Assembly: GCF_000003605.2 (NCBI RefSeq)
Contig: NW_003131855.1
Location: 85,156-126,565 of the forward strand
Source of the DNA: Saccoglossus kowalevskii
Lineage: Eukaryota > Hemichordata > Enteropneusta > Harrimaniidae
DNA length: 41,410 nucleotides
Direction: 5' to 3'
Shown one piece after another: positions 1-12,100 of this stretch; position 1 is the stretch's first letter; each line of letters opens with the position of its first letter. The notes under the pieces were generated by a model that saw nothing but the letters and a program-made list of their open reading frames with translations, did not search any database and had not been told where the DNA came from. The position numbers and the translations under genes were made by a program.

Positions 1-130
1 CAAACACACCAGTATACAATTCGGTGGCAAACACACCAGTATACAATTCAGTGGCAAACACGCCAGTATACAATTCAGTGGCAAACACACATGTATACAA
101 TTCAGTGGCAAACATGCCAGTATACAATTC
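1..130. repeat. 27-bp minisatellite, 4.8 units
   Basis: Units start at 1, 28, 55, 82 and 109. Each is close to caaacacacc-agtatacaat-tcagtgg, with scattered substitutions. The last unit stops at 130. The array probably continues left of the window. There are no spacers between units, so it is not a CRISPR array. Confidence 0.95.
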
Positions 131-218
131 TGCACCTGCACAGCGCGGAAAGTGTGTCTAAAGTCTCATGGGTCGATGATGTGGCCGTCTTCCACACACA
201 CTGATGACAACCCCCGCT
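131..218. mobile_element. partial TTAA-type MITE end
   Basis: The right end reads gatgacaacccccgct followed by TTAA at 219-222. Its reverse complement, AGCGGGGGTTGTCATC, resembles the left end of the complete MITE at 14421-14572 (AGCGGGGAGTAGTCACC). Internal words such as ctcatgggt and tggccgtct also resemble the reverse complement of that MITE. The other end is missing, apparently replaced by the minisatellite at 1-130. Confidence 0.45.
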
Positions 219-656
219 TTAATTGTATACATTTGAGAGTACTAATGGTGTACCTGCAGTAAACAACTGACCAATCCGAAATTTAAGTATTGAGGAATGC
301 AATTCCCAAATTTCATCTTTTCAGCTTACTAACTTTCTTTGAAAATATATTGTTTCCATCAAATCACCAGTTTAGTGATGGCGAAGAAAAACACATCACA
401 TCTATACCTGAACTTATGTGTGTTCATTGAGAACAAACGGTATAATGGTCAGTTGACATCCTATTCGCATGTGGTATCATGTAGCTTAATATCTTAATCT
501 AGGAAGGTGCGTAAAATGTATTTTATTTACACTGGTTGATGAATGTGTTCGTGTTATGCTAGTATATTGTTATTATATTAAACGCCCTAAAGCTGGAAGA
601 TAATTAGTTAACTCTTACCTTTGTCGTATGAAACAAATCTACATTGGAATCGCTGG
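219..656. other. intergenic, nothing recognised
   Basis: AT-rich sequence with no open reading frame of note and no recognisable repeat. Confidence 0.5.
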
Positions 657-660
657 TTAA

Positions 661-1467
661 GGTAGAGATGCAGTTTACCTGACAGATATTTTAATTAGTT
701 AATTAGGAAACCAAGATGGCCTCCCTTTTCTACAAAACTATATGTTTTCAGAAAGCCTATTGTATGGATTTTAAAATTTTGTCAGTATTTTTTTATGGGC
801 ACTGTAGTTTGAAATATACACAAAAATGTGCTTTTTTGGTCAAAAGTGATTTAAAAAAAATTAGTTTCTAAACCATGATTCTGTTTCCTGTCAAAATTGG
901 TTTATGGGTACATCTGTTTACTCTGAAGAAAGTGCCGTCTTGAAAACTGTCTACCAGTAGCTCAAATTTCACTACTTCAAGTTTATGCATAAATTAACAC
1001 CCAGGCTAGTTGTCTGTACGATTGTTGTAACACTGTTCAACCAAAAATGACGCCCGACGGCATTGTTAATCATTTGGTAACATTTCAAAACAAAAGGTCA
1101 AAGCGTCTAGGAGCTATTTTTTTCCGGGATGTGCACTAAAAAGAAGCTGAGATAATTGCTAATTTGCATAACAATTCACTCAGTAAGAAGTTAAAAATTT
1201 AAAAGTATTATCGATTTGTTAAAAGTTAAAGGTAGTGGATAATATGGAGATCCCGTCATTTCTTTTTTTCGCCATGTTTCTTTTTTATTATTTATGTACC
1301 GCCTTGCCAAATCTTGCTAAGCATTCAAATGAGAGAATGTTATCTATATTTTAAAATCGTTTTTTGAGTATGTTCCACTATTCACAGCCAAGACTGTTTG
1401 AAAAATAAAAAGCAAAAAAAAAAAAAAAAAATTCACTCCCAGGTGCCCACAATCCTGCATCTCTATC
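661..1467. mobile_element. nonautonomous element with TTAA duplication, 807 bp
   Basis: The left end is TTAA (657-660) followed by GGTAGAGATGCAG. The right end is CTGCATCTCTATC followed by TTAA (1468-1471). The 13-bp terminal inverted repeats match at 12 of 13 positions, and both ends are flanked by TTAA, as expected for piggyBac-like insertion. No transposase reading frame is present. An 18-base A run lies near 1414-1431. Confidence 0.6.
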
Positions 1468-1471
1468 TTAA

Positions 1472-2076
1472 ACTGGTTTCAGACCTGCTTATACAATGCA
1501 CTGGGTCGTACCATTTGAAATAACAGGGGTGACCATTAGATGGGAATGTGTTTTATTATCACTATAGTCGTCACGCAAACGCGTTAAACACATCGGACAC
1601 ATAGATGGATCTCATCCTTGCATTGATTGAAACCGGAGCAAATGTCACTTTGGCAGTGATTCTATTTGGATGAAGTGTTAAAACTATAATAGGTCTCTGC
1701 TGATTGCAGTATTTAATAGTTCAAACTAACATCATGATATACTTACCATGCTATACCATACCATAATGTATTATAATAGACATGAAGTCCAATATCAGAA
1801 TACATTGAATATCAACAAATTGATATTAATAAAGTCCTTATAATAAAACAACTGAAGGACTCATGTTAATCTCGATTGTGGGTGGTTGTGTAAAAATAGC
1901 GAAAAGACAAATGGTAAAATAAAAATACAACAATTAAAATAGCTAACATGTCACGATAACGAAAAGCGCTTAATATTAATATTTAAAATATGTGTTTAAA
2001 AGAACCGAACATTTCAAAAATATAAATACATATATAAAAATATATATAGATTATACAATGTTTAAATTATAATGAA
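1472..2076. other. intergenic, nothing recognised
   Basis: AT-rich sequence with short simple runs (tatata near 2030-2050). No coding signal or repeat match within the window was seen. Confidence 0.5.
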
Positions 2077-2845
2077 ACAAGTCATTGTCAATGACACGTC
2101 CCTGTTCCGTTCATATTTGAGTGACATATACATTCAAAACAGATCATGACCGAAATCTCAGTGGTCTGATTCGAAATGCACGGTTTTGTTATGCACCTGC
2201 ATATGTACAACACATTGTACTAAATGTGTACAAAATCCATCCATGCATGACTGAGATCCGGTTCCGGAATTGTGAAAATACGTGATTTTAATGCATTTTC
2301 GGCCTTAAAATGGCCATCATTCAGCTATTGTTAAGCGGATCATGAAACAAATGCACATACATATTTGTGACATGATGTACCTTGTGTGTGTGTGAAGTTT
2401 GAACTCGATCAATCCAGGCATGTCTCAGATACGGATCAAGAACTGAATTGTTTAAAACAAAATGGCCGCCAGTCGGCCATTTCGAACTTGATCGAAAAAA
2501 AAATGACGTGCATCAAGGTCCTATTATGTTTAATGTATGTACCACATTTGAACAAAATCCGTCCATGCATGACTGAGATCCGGGTCCGGAATGGTGAAAA
2601 TGTGCGATTTCAATGCATTTTCGGCCTTAAAGCGGCCGCTATTCGGCTATCGTTAATCGGATCATGAAAAAAATGCATGTGCATATAACCCATATACTGT
2701 GTGATGTATGAGTGAAGTTTGAACTTAATCGGTCCATGCATGTTTGAGATACAGGTGATCACGGACGCACGCACGCACGCACGGACGCACACAGGGCAAA
2801 ACATAAGTCCCCGTTTTCGGACTACGTCCGAACGGGGACTAATAA
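2077..2845 (+). mobile_element. HINE-like element, family A copy 1
   Basis: The element starts acaagtcattgtcaatgac, which contains a 15-nt imperfect palindrome. A subterminal motif gtccctgttccg follows at 2098-2109. Next come about four tandem units of 150-170 bp, each with a variant of ccatgcatgactgagatccg and tttcggccttaaaatggcc. A ggacgcac-type microsatellite runs from about 2760 to 2792, and a bulged hairpin closes the element at 2806-2840. Copy 2 (7744-8468) aligns over its whole length except for about 38 extra bases here near 2160. Small reading frames on both strands are by-products of the repeat. The architecture resembles Helentron-associated or bivalve pearl-type elements; that assignment is inference. 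Confidence 0.8.
2806..2840. repeat. terminal bulged hairpin of family A copy 1
   Basis: The left arm is agtccccgtt-tt-cgga, the loop is ctacg, and the right arm is tccgaacggggact. This is a 14-bp stem with a 2-nt bulge (tt) in the left arm. The same 35-nt hairpin ends the copies at 8430-8464 and, reversed, at 41148-41182. Confidence 0.9.
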
Positions 2846-5800
2846 CATTAACACTGTGCTTGAAATCAACAAGCTTGTGGTTGTTTGCTTCATGCCGAAC
2901 ATGTGTACATGATATTAACATAAATGTTAAGCCAGGTGGTTGTGCAGAAAAGCTAAGACGTGTAATTCCTAACAAAGGCATATAAATTGTTTAAAAGCGT
3001 ACAACAAAATAAATGTAAGTCTGCATGATGAAGTTGAATTGTGGCTAAAACAAATAATAGATTGCATGCTTGTAAAACATGGAATCCCTTACCAACCAAA
3101 TTGAAAGATTCAGCAACCTGTTGCCTTGCCAGTGTGTTATAACTGATAACCCACACTTTCTCGTGGTGTTTCCATTAATACACCAGCGACCAGATTAAAA
3201 GGTAACATGACCAAAAGAGGTATAAAGCTTGTATTCACACTGCACCCAGTGGCGAGTTGTACACTTTCTGTCACGAATGCGCTCAGTATCTTGGCAACAA
3301 GGGAAATCATTTAATGGCTTATTGCGAATCACATGAAAAAGATTTCCTATTAAGTTTATATTTCATTCAAATATTAAATACGAGAAAATAACTCTTTTTA
3401 GAAGTTATATAAAATAAACATTTTCGTTGTCCCATCCATTAATGTTTAGTGTCACTTTCCGAAATTCTAAAACGACAATTATTATGACAAGATACATGAT
3501 TTTTTTTTCTAAAGTCTGGTATAATTGTACATGAAATACGTTTCAATGATTAGTTCCTTTGTATGATGCCAGACTCGGATGCGAGGTGAAGGATTACAGC
3601 CCCCTTCTCTGCAAATACTACCAGAATACAAACTGTAATTTTTGTTTGTGTTACACAGGCTAATTCATTACCAATTCAACAACTTGAACACATATCAATA
3701 TAATTGTGTTACTCCACATTATGATTCAAAACTTATGTTTTGCTTTCGCACGAAAGTCAACCAAAGAGGGCGCACTTTGAATGTATGATACTAGTAACTT
3801 TATTTTGGAAATCTAAGACAAATACACTGCAAGTAGCGTCTATAAGTAGCCCTCTAGTGACAAAGTGCTTCAGTGACATTATAGATGCCCAACAGCATTG
3901 TCGTTCAAAGTATAAATTCTTTGGTTGCATTGTCGTTTTCCATTTCCATTTATAGTGAATGTATCGACTGACGAATGCAGATCAAACACATTTTTACAAT
4001 ATGAACCAATTTCCTTTCATCCATTTACGTCACTGAAGGCAAATTGAAATTTATTTGGATATTTCGTATTGAAACCCTATAAGTTTTGTCCTTGACATTG
4101 TCACACCCATGGCATTCTGGCAAACAACATGAATGCATTATTGTAGTCGTCTTCAATACTGAAAGCTGGACGGATAATGAACTTGTACTCATGCCATCAA
4201 AAAGTGTTCACCAACTTTACATTGCTCACTGTACATTCATTTTGTGATATTACCGGTATATAACTGGAATACAAAAATATTTGCTAAAAACAAAGATATT
4301 TTCACGAAATGAACAAATCTGACAGAGGTCAATCCATGAGCGCCTTCATATTCAATCACAGTGATGATATAGAGTTAACTTGTTTACTCAATCATAATAT
4401 TAGCAATAGGTAAAGGGTTAATTTGTTGCCCCCCTCGATACAATAGTCTACACACTTGCATATAAAATCACACCCCGCTTAAAAACAAAACAAAAAAACT
4501 CAGAAATGCAATAGATATTCTAAATGAAGCATGTATTTATATTGTCTTTCAGTAAATATTTTACATTATCAATTACAATTTTCTTATTTAGATTAACATA
4601 AAAGTTCAATATAAAAAAAAGATAGGCTAGAAAAGAAAAACTGATAGTTTTACACATAAATATATTATTTATCAGTAATGTGCAGTTCATCTTACTGACT
4701 GATAAAGGGCCAGATTGTGATAGCACATCAAAAAGTTCTTTTTAGCTACAGTTGTCAGATATCATTGAAAGATTCAGTCAGTAGAGAGAAGACTCAATTA
4801 TTGTTTAATTTAAGACATGTAAACAAACTGAAATACAACAGTCAAAGAGTATGTCTCTATATCTCCTTCATCAGTTTTGGAGTGCCCCAAATAGGCATCT
4901 GGTTTCAAACCTGGATCGAACACAGCATACCCTACCAACTTCCATGTTACCTTGGCAATGCATAAATTTGAATTTACGGTTGGTTCTATACTGAAATGTA
5001 AATTCTGACAACAGAACTTGGACTCCCATTGTTGAAGAAAGGAGCTGCTTTTTTTTTTTAAAAAAAAAATCCAGTAAATATAATACATGAAACATTGTTT
5101 TACAGCTGTGAGTTCACTTTTTTTTTTCATCTGTAAAATATATTACATCTTTCATTGAAAACTAAGAATGCAAAAATCTGAATAAACTAATTTTAGTTGT
5201 GCTCACATTCATGTTCCAATCCAACATTACTGAAATACCGGTATATGCAAATATATGATCAACCAAAAGAAGATTCGAGCAGACATTAAAACAGAGAGCC
5301 ATTTTTGATTACATCACAGGATGATGATGGTACATGCAGGTAAATTCACAGAACATTATCACTATAAATATGGTTTTATATGGCATCTTAAGTTAAATTA
5401 TATTAATCAAGTGCAAGAAACTATATGTACCATGTATCTAACGAATTACTGAAGAGGAATAATATTTGGGTGAAATAATATATCATTCTATAATAATTAT
5501 AGTATCAGCTTGAGAGAAAGTGTATACAAATAACAAGACATCTTTTCTTTTAGTCAAAGTAGCCAAGTTAGTGCAGAGTAAGTTTTCTGTTATCAGTAAA
5601 TTCTGTACAATTTTGATGTAAAAAAGTTCTCTTCAGATATTGACATGATATGATTATATAGATCAAAGGAACTACTGCTGGTACACTAAGTAAAAGAGCC
5701 CATGATTTCTGGCATGTAGCACAAGAGATAAAAGTCGCTCTTAATCACAGATGTAGGGGTGGGTGGACAGTACTGTCAGTGAACTACCAAATGGCATTTT

Positions 5801-7743
5801 AAGCATGAGAGTACCAACATGCTTGGATCACGGAGGCAACTGTCTTTTACTTCTATGCTTGGATTTAAGCCTTACAATACAAGTGATATGCTAATGAGGA
5901 TATGTTTCAATGAGAATATTTTCATGTGCTGATAAGCTATCATTCATATGCAATTTAACTACCATGTTGGGATATAAAGCAGGATATATTTAAGAGAATC
6001 TGATAGAATCAAACACTGAAAAGATTTTCAAGTTCTCCGTTTTTTCTACACTGCAGGGCATACTTGTCGATTGGGGTTGATTTTATGATTACCCAATTGG
6101 CCACTTTTCAGAACTTTAAATACATTTTCATTGCAGTTTTCCTCTTAAGAATTAGCCACAATTAATATTTTGTTTTGATTATTGAAAGAAGTAGTTTTCA
6201 TATTTTACAAACATTTTCTGTAACACAAATAAAAGTTGATTCACTACAATAACAAATCAACAAAGCTGGTACTAGCTGGTACATAGAACTTTATATTATT
6301 ATTGGCTATTACTATAGAAAGTGTTCTCATCCTACAAATTATTCAGTAATTATAGGTACATTTATACACATCAAGAAAATAAAAAACAAGTACATCAAAC
6401 AAAGTAATACGGCAGTGGAGGGTAGTCAAGTCTTCATTTCAACAGTAAAAATGTTTGAGCAGTAAAACAGCAGTGCTTCTGTCAGAAGAAGAGTGCATGA
6501 ATGGACTTCAGTATAAATCATAAAGAACCTTTTACAACAGCCACTGAAACAGTCCACCATTCGTGGCAGACTGTTTAATGTATTACTGTGATGGCAAGAA
6601 AGAATGGAATGGCAATATTGCAGTATGAAACACACTGTTTTGCTGACAAAGTTACATCACACAGGAAGCAATGGCTACATTGTGAGCAATATATGGTAGC
6701 TATATCATTAGCATAATAGTGTCTCATGCAATGCTGCAATATTGCTGTTCCAATTTATTCTTGTGGTCACAGTAAACATCTGTCACATGGCTTTGTAATA
6801 GTGTAAATTGAATCACACTTTCAGGGATAGGCAAAGTGATTGGTGAGAATTCTTGAGAATTTTTTAGGAAAACGTGGATTTAATGCCAAATTGTTAACAT
6901 TTAAGAATTACAGATTTGGAACGACTTGTGTTTAATCACCTGATGCACATCAGCCATGTAATATTGAACTCATAGCAGGCATTGTCATTCATCAAAACGA
7001 ACATTATCAGTCTACTATAGTGGGCAACCCCTAGATGTCTCAGACTGTAAAATGTCTTACGACTGTTTTGCACCAAAGAAATCAATAGATAATGACATCC
7101 TTCAACTAGTATATTGAGCACAATACATACAATTTCAAAAATTGGTCCCCCTCTGTTTTTGACAAAAATAAATCACTGGTTCCAAACTATTGATTGTGTG
7201 CTCTATAAAATATATGACAAAAACTACTTTAAATATTAGCAAAAAAAATGATTGTTTCTGGTCAATGTGCACAGCAATTTGGAAGGGGTTGTTCAAAACT
7301 ACTTATTTCATTGTTCTGCCAAAACACTGAAAAAAAAAGTTGCTGGCTAATCAAAAACAAAAACACTTTTTAGCCTTACAATACACAAAATCAATTATAG
7401 TATACATTATTATACAGCAATTTTTAAAATTCTTTTAATAACTGGCATTCCTCTAATGCAAACAAAACCTTGATTAAATGTCAAATGCATAGTAATGCAC
7501 TTAAGTCAGGCACACACACACAGAGGAAGGAAAGGAGCATTCCATTAATGAGCTGTTCTTTTATTCGGCATGGAGACTGGATGGGTGATGAACTAAGCTA
7601 CTCCATTAGTTTGCAATGTAGGGTACTCATCTTCTGTTTCACTATTCACTGATCCATACGTGTCCACTGTTCCTGTGAGAGAATTTAATCACATTTTTGA
7701 AAATTTAAGTTGAGAAGGAATTTGCACAATAGATTTATGATTA
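2846..7743. other. intergenic, no gene recognised
   Basis: About 4.9 kb of AT-rich DNA downstream of the acyltransferase gene. Reading frames here are short, lack recognisable domains and have no exon-like borders. A near-perfect RFX-like site, GTTACCTTGGCAAT, lies at 4946-4959, but no gene is visible next to it. Part of the right side could be distal 3' UTR of the minus-strand gene if it uses a far poly(A) site. Confidence 0.5.
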
Positions 7744-8468
7744 ACAAGTCATTGTCAATGACACGTCCCCGTTCCGTTCATATTTGAGTGACATATACAT
7801 TCAAAGCAGATCATGACCGAAATGCACCTGCATATGTACAACACATTGTGCTAAATCTGAACAAAATCCATCCATGCATGACTGAGATCCGGTTCTGGAA
7901 TTGGGAAAATACGTGATTTTGATGCATTTTCGGCCTTAAAATGGCCATCATTCCACTATTGTTAAGCAGATCATGAAACAAATGCACATATCTATTTGTG
8001 ACATGATGTACCATGTGTGTGTGAAGTTTGAACTTGATCAATCCAGACATGTCTTGGATACGGATCCAGAACTGAATTCTCAACAAAATGGCCGCCAGTC
8101 GGCCATTTCGAACTTGATCCGAAAAAAAAAAAGACGTGCATCAAGGTCCTATTATGTTTAATGTATGTACCAAATTTGAACAAAATCCGTCCATGCATAA
8201 CTGAGATCCGGGTCCGGAATGGTGAAAATGTGCGATTTTGATGCATTTTCGGCCTTAAAATGGCCGCTAGTCGGCTATCGTTAATCGGATCATGAAAAAA
8301 ATGCATGTGCATATGTCCCATATAATGTGTGATGTATGAGTGAAGTTTGAACTTAATCGGTCCATGCATGTTCGAGATACAAGTGATCACGGACGCACGG
8401 ACGGACGGACGCACACAGGGCAAAACACAAGTCCCCGTTTTCGGACTGCGTCCGAACGGGGACTAATA
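7744..8468 (+). mobile_element. HINE-like element, family A copy 2
   Basis: This is a second, slightly shorter copy of the 2077-2845 element, starting and ending at the same points (acaagtcattg to cggggactaataa). The 5' subterminal motif gtccccgttccg (7765-7776) is nearly the inverted match of the right arm of the terminal hairpin at 8430-8464 (left arm agtccccgtt-tt-cgga, loop ctgcg, right arm tccgaacggggact). The microsatellite near 8391-8414 is built of ggac and gcac. It lies just past the likely 3' end of the acyltransferase transcript. Confidence 0.8.
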
Positions 8469-8500
8469 AACACAGAGCCAACAGTCAAAATATTATTGTG

Positions 8501-8506
8501 TTTATT
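8501..8506 (-). terminator. candidate poly(A) signal of the acyltransferase gene
   Basis: TTTATT on the plus strand reads AATAAA on the minus strand. It is the first such hexamer found downstream of the stop codon at 9032-9034, implying a 3' UTR of roughly 0.5 kb. More distal sites are possible. Confidence 0.4.
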
Positions 8507-9031
8507 TTCTGTGGACATGAATGTCTGAAGATTATGCAAGATAAATTCAGAAAGTAAGATACATGTCACTGATGCTGTCAACGACATCAGTCAAAATGGA
8601 CAGACGCTGACCAAATTGTGAAAAATGAAGTAAGGCCAAGAAGCTGGCAGACAACAAGTCATGAGTGCTATAAATGATAGAGGAAGAACTAAATTACAAA
8701 TATGTAACAGAGCGAAACCAATCTATCTGAAACATGAAAATCAGCACCAAGTTGGGCTTAACGATGGCATATTAAATCTAGGATGAACCTGCACACCAAC
8801 AAGACAGCCCCCTGGCAGCACTATAGCACCCCAATGGTCATTCAGACAAATCAGACAATTAATATTATCGATGATTTTCATGCATTTCCACATAAAGAGT
8901 TAAATGAAACACAGATGGAAAATGAAACATGCATTAATGACCAGTATGGGAAGGTTCATGGGGCAAGGATAGATTAGTTTCATACATTACAAGTCATAAA
9001 AAGAAATACCCACAAAAAGAGAAAGCTGGAA

Positions 9032-9171
9032 TCACATATGATGATGATCAATGCTGTTTGACTTGTTGTCATAGCCAGCTTCTGGATCAATAGTAACGGC
9101 CGTCAGACCATTCGGTTCTAAACTCGGTTGTGGACATTGTTGCTCAGAAGTCGCATAATGGGCTGATCTCC
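9032..9171 (-). CDS. ZDHHC2/15/20-like: acyltransferase exon 11 (C-terminus and stop)
   Basis: From acceptor ttcttactcgtag|GGAGATCAGCC it encodes [20 protein letters not shown] then [19 protein letters not shown] and SIDHHHM, with TGA at 9032-9034. A second AG four bases downstream (GGAG|ATC, exon start 9167) would put exon 9 directly into this same frame. The sequence beyond the tail block is poorly conserved in the family, so this exon rests on phase and splice sites. Confidence 0.78.
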
Positions 9172-12100
9172 CTACGAGTAAGAAATATACACAAATCAAT
9201 TTCTATGCAATATAACTCCACATGCACGCACTTTCAGATCTAAAAGACCTTTCATACAATGCCTTGGATGGATGGTCTATTTACGGTAACTTATTAGCCA
9301 TGCAAACATTGCATTATTCAAACATTGCATAACATAGAAGAATTCCCCAATCGATGTAATCTCCAGATGATTTGACATAGTTGATTAGTATTTTCAACCA
9401 CATTTCGCATTTACCAGACTTCAGACCCATAAAAACACATACTTGTAAATTTTAGACAACATTGTAGCAAATCCTCACACCAAAAGCAATTACCAATTAC
9501 AATACAACTTGAACCATTTTGGTTAAAACAAATTTCATGTAACTCACTGCCAAAAACTTTTTAGATTTACCTTGAGTTGCAAAAATAATTAAAATTAGTC
9601 GTATGAAAAACAATTCTTTTCAAACACTAAGGAGGATTAGTCACCACAAGATGCATTATTTACATAATGGGCACTCTTAAGTAATTAAAACAAATCATGC
9701 AAATTTTGAGCCCCTGAGTTTTTATGGTAACTATGAACACCAAAATACAACTGATTTATATTAACAGAGCAATGACTGACTGCATCTGATCTTCCCTACC
9801 TGAGTTACAAATATCAATTTTGATATTGTCCTCAGTGTTTGTAGTATCACTCTCCATACCTTCCTCTGCCCAGCGCTGCCGCTCGGCAAGTAAGTGATCC
9901 GAATCTTCACTTTCTGTTCTTGTCGGGAAGCATCGACCATCCCCATAACTGCATAGAAAATAAAAAAAAAAATATATTTTTAGTGGAAAGTGTTCATTCT
10001 TTTATACCACCACAGTATTCTAGAAGGAATGAAAGTAGTACCGTATTACCGTAGTACATACAAGAAGACAAATTTTAAGACAACATGCGCTCTATATGAA
10101 GTGTCATACATCCAAACCTTAGACTCTACCCTGGTGTAAACACAACACTGGTACATACATGCATTTGTGCATTCATACTTTCCTTATTAGTATGATTATG
10201 TGTTGACTAGATATAAGCAGCTCAGCATAGAAGTATGCTAAAACATTACTGAATGGATGGCAGAGTGTTAAGATAGCGGGCACAGAAATCAACACATGTT
10301 CTATGACAATGTATACATACTCTGAAAGCTGGGATGTAGAATTATATAATTCCAAACACTTACTAAATCTTGCTCCAAATGTCACAATGATATCATGAGA
10401 TGATTAAATATTGGCATTTGTTTCCGAAATAAAAATAAGAATATTCTAGTTCACATTGCAGTATTTAAGAAAGTATTTTTCCTTACTTATTTCCTCTGAT
10501 GCATATAATATATTATGCATTTCTGTGTACATGATACAATCTTTATACTATTATTCAGTACAACTATTCAGCCATATATAATGCAGTTACAATGAGTCAA
10601 TATTATTCGATTTTGTTCTCACTAGTTTGGGTTTTTGTGTGTTTTTGACAAATGCACTATGTTTAATATCTATGAGCAACTGACCACAAAGTTGTCAAAA
10701 TGTTACCTCAAATAAGCATTGCCCTACAATAAAAGTGTGAAAAGTGTCACTAAATTGAGGGCATTTTGGGTACCATACAAAGTATCAGAAGTAGCATGGT
10801 TTTAGTCAGAAATCAATAGGTCATTAAACTGATAATTATGTGCTAGTTACAATGTATGAATTAAAATGGGTGACCAATCAGTGGGATTCTAGCATGACAT
10901 TTCTGACTTGTCTAGGAAGTAACACATTCTCTGATTGGCCTGCAATATTATGGCCATGGAAGAAGATATAAATGATGATAAATCCAGAAGCTATATACAG
11001 ATGTAAATTACTAACTGAAAAACAACATGCTAGCTGGTCTGATCCAGCAATGAAACACCAGTCACATGAAATATAACATAACTGATAAGAACCAAGATGA
11101 GAAGACCCAGAAAACAATGAGATAATTATGAGTTGTGAAGATTATCAAAAGATAATCTACATAAAGGAAGGAGAGAGCATGACAAGTAGGACTGTCGTCT
11201 ACCTGTGTTGATCAGTTGTCTCCTCACATGATTCAAGTTTCTTATCAGAGGCATTGGCAAGTAAATAGTCAGTGTCTCTGGGTTGTCTAGTTGGGAACAT
11301 GGCACCGTTGCCAACACTGAAAATCCAAGAAAAAAGTTAAAATACAAAGGATGACCAAGTTCTTATTAGAGAGATGAGAACGGTAGGAATTCATTAGATG
11401 CCAGACAATAACAAATCTACCTCCATTATTTCATTGATGATTGGCGCCCCTTTTTAACAATGTTATTTTTGACTAATTGGTTTTCTCGGTCTGTCGTCTT
11501 ATGACTACATTCTATTTAGTGTTTTAAATAAAGCAATAGAGACTAGTGTCATAGAATCAGTATTCACAACTGATAAATAAAATGTTATGGTAGATAATCA
11601 CCAATTATCACCAATGATGACATAATCGTGCAAGATTATCCCAACAGAAATGTATGTGTGCAGATCTGTACCATGAAGGACCATATATGAATGCAATTGG
11701 TCCAGTCACATGTTGGAAAATCTACTATGCACATCCAAAATGGAACAAAATCCAATCCAACATTCATTTTAGGAATGGTAGAACTATTTGATTCTTGCGT
11801 ATTTTTACAACAGTAAATAGTCTAGAATGCTACAAAAGGGATGCATGTTCACATCTGTTCATGACGCACTATAAAAGTAGAAGGTATAAATTTATGCAAA
11901 TCTCTCCAGGCATGTTGCAGATGAGGCTATGTAAAGATAAACAAAATCCATCTAAGCATGCTTGACATCTGAATGGTAGAAATGCATGACTTTCGTATGT
12001 TATTATAATTAAAATAGCTGCCAGTCAGCCACCTTGAAATGAAATGTTAATAAGGCACATGATGCATATCAGTAAATGTATACGCATAAAAATTAAAAGT

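Noticed and set aside
1-130. CRISPR-like regular repeats
   Set aside because: Units abut without spacers, and the context is eukaryotic.
2386-2985. Open frames on both strands of about 90-120 codons
   Set aside because: They lie inside the family A repeat, recur in copy 2, and read through its microsatellite and hairpin.
4810-5130. 106-codon minus-strand frame
   Set aside because: It runs through poly-A/T tracts as poly-Lys, with no domain.
7811-8587. Several overlapping frames up to 143 codons
   Set aside because: Same repeat family, copy 2. The two strands are open together, as repeats often are.
11126-11347. 73-codon minus-strand frame over exon 9
   Set aside because: It is in a different frame from the spliced reading that matches exon 10 and the family tail.
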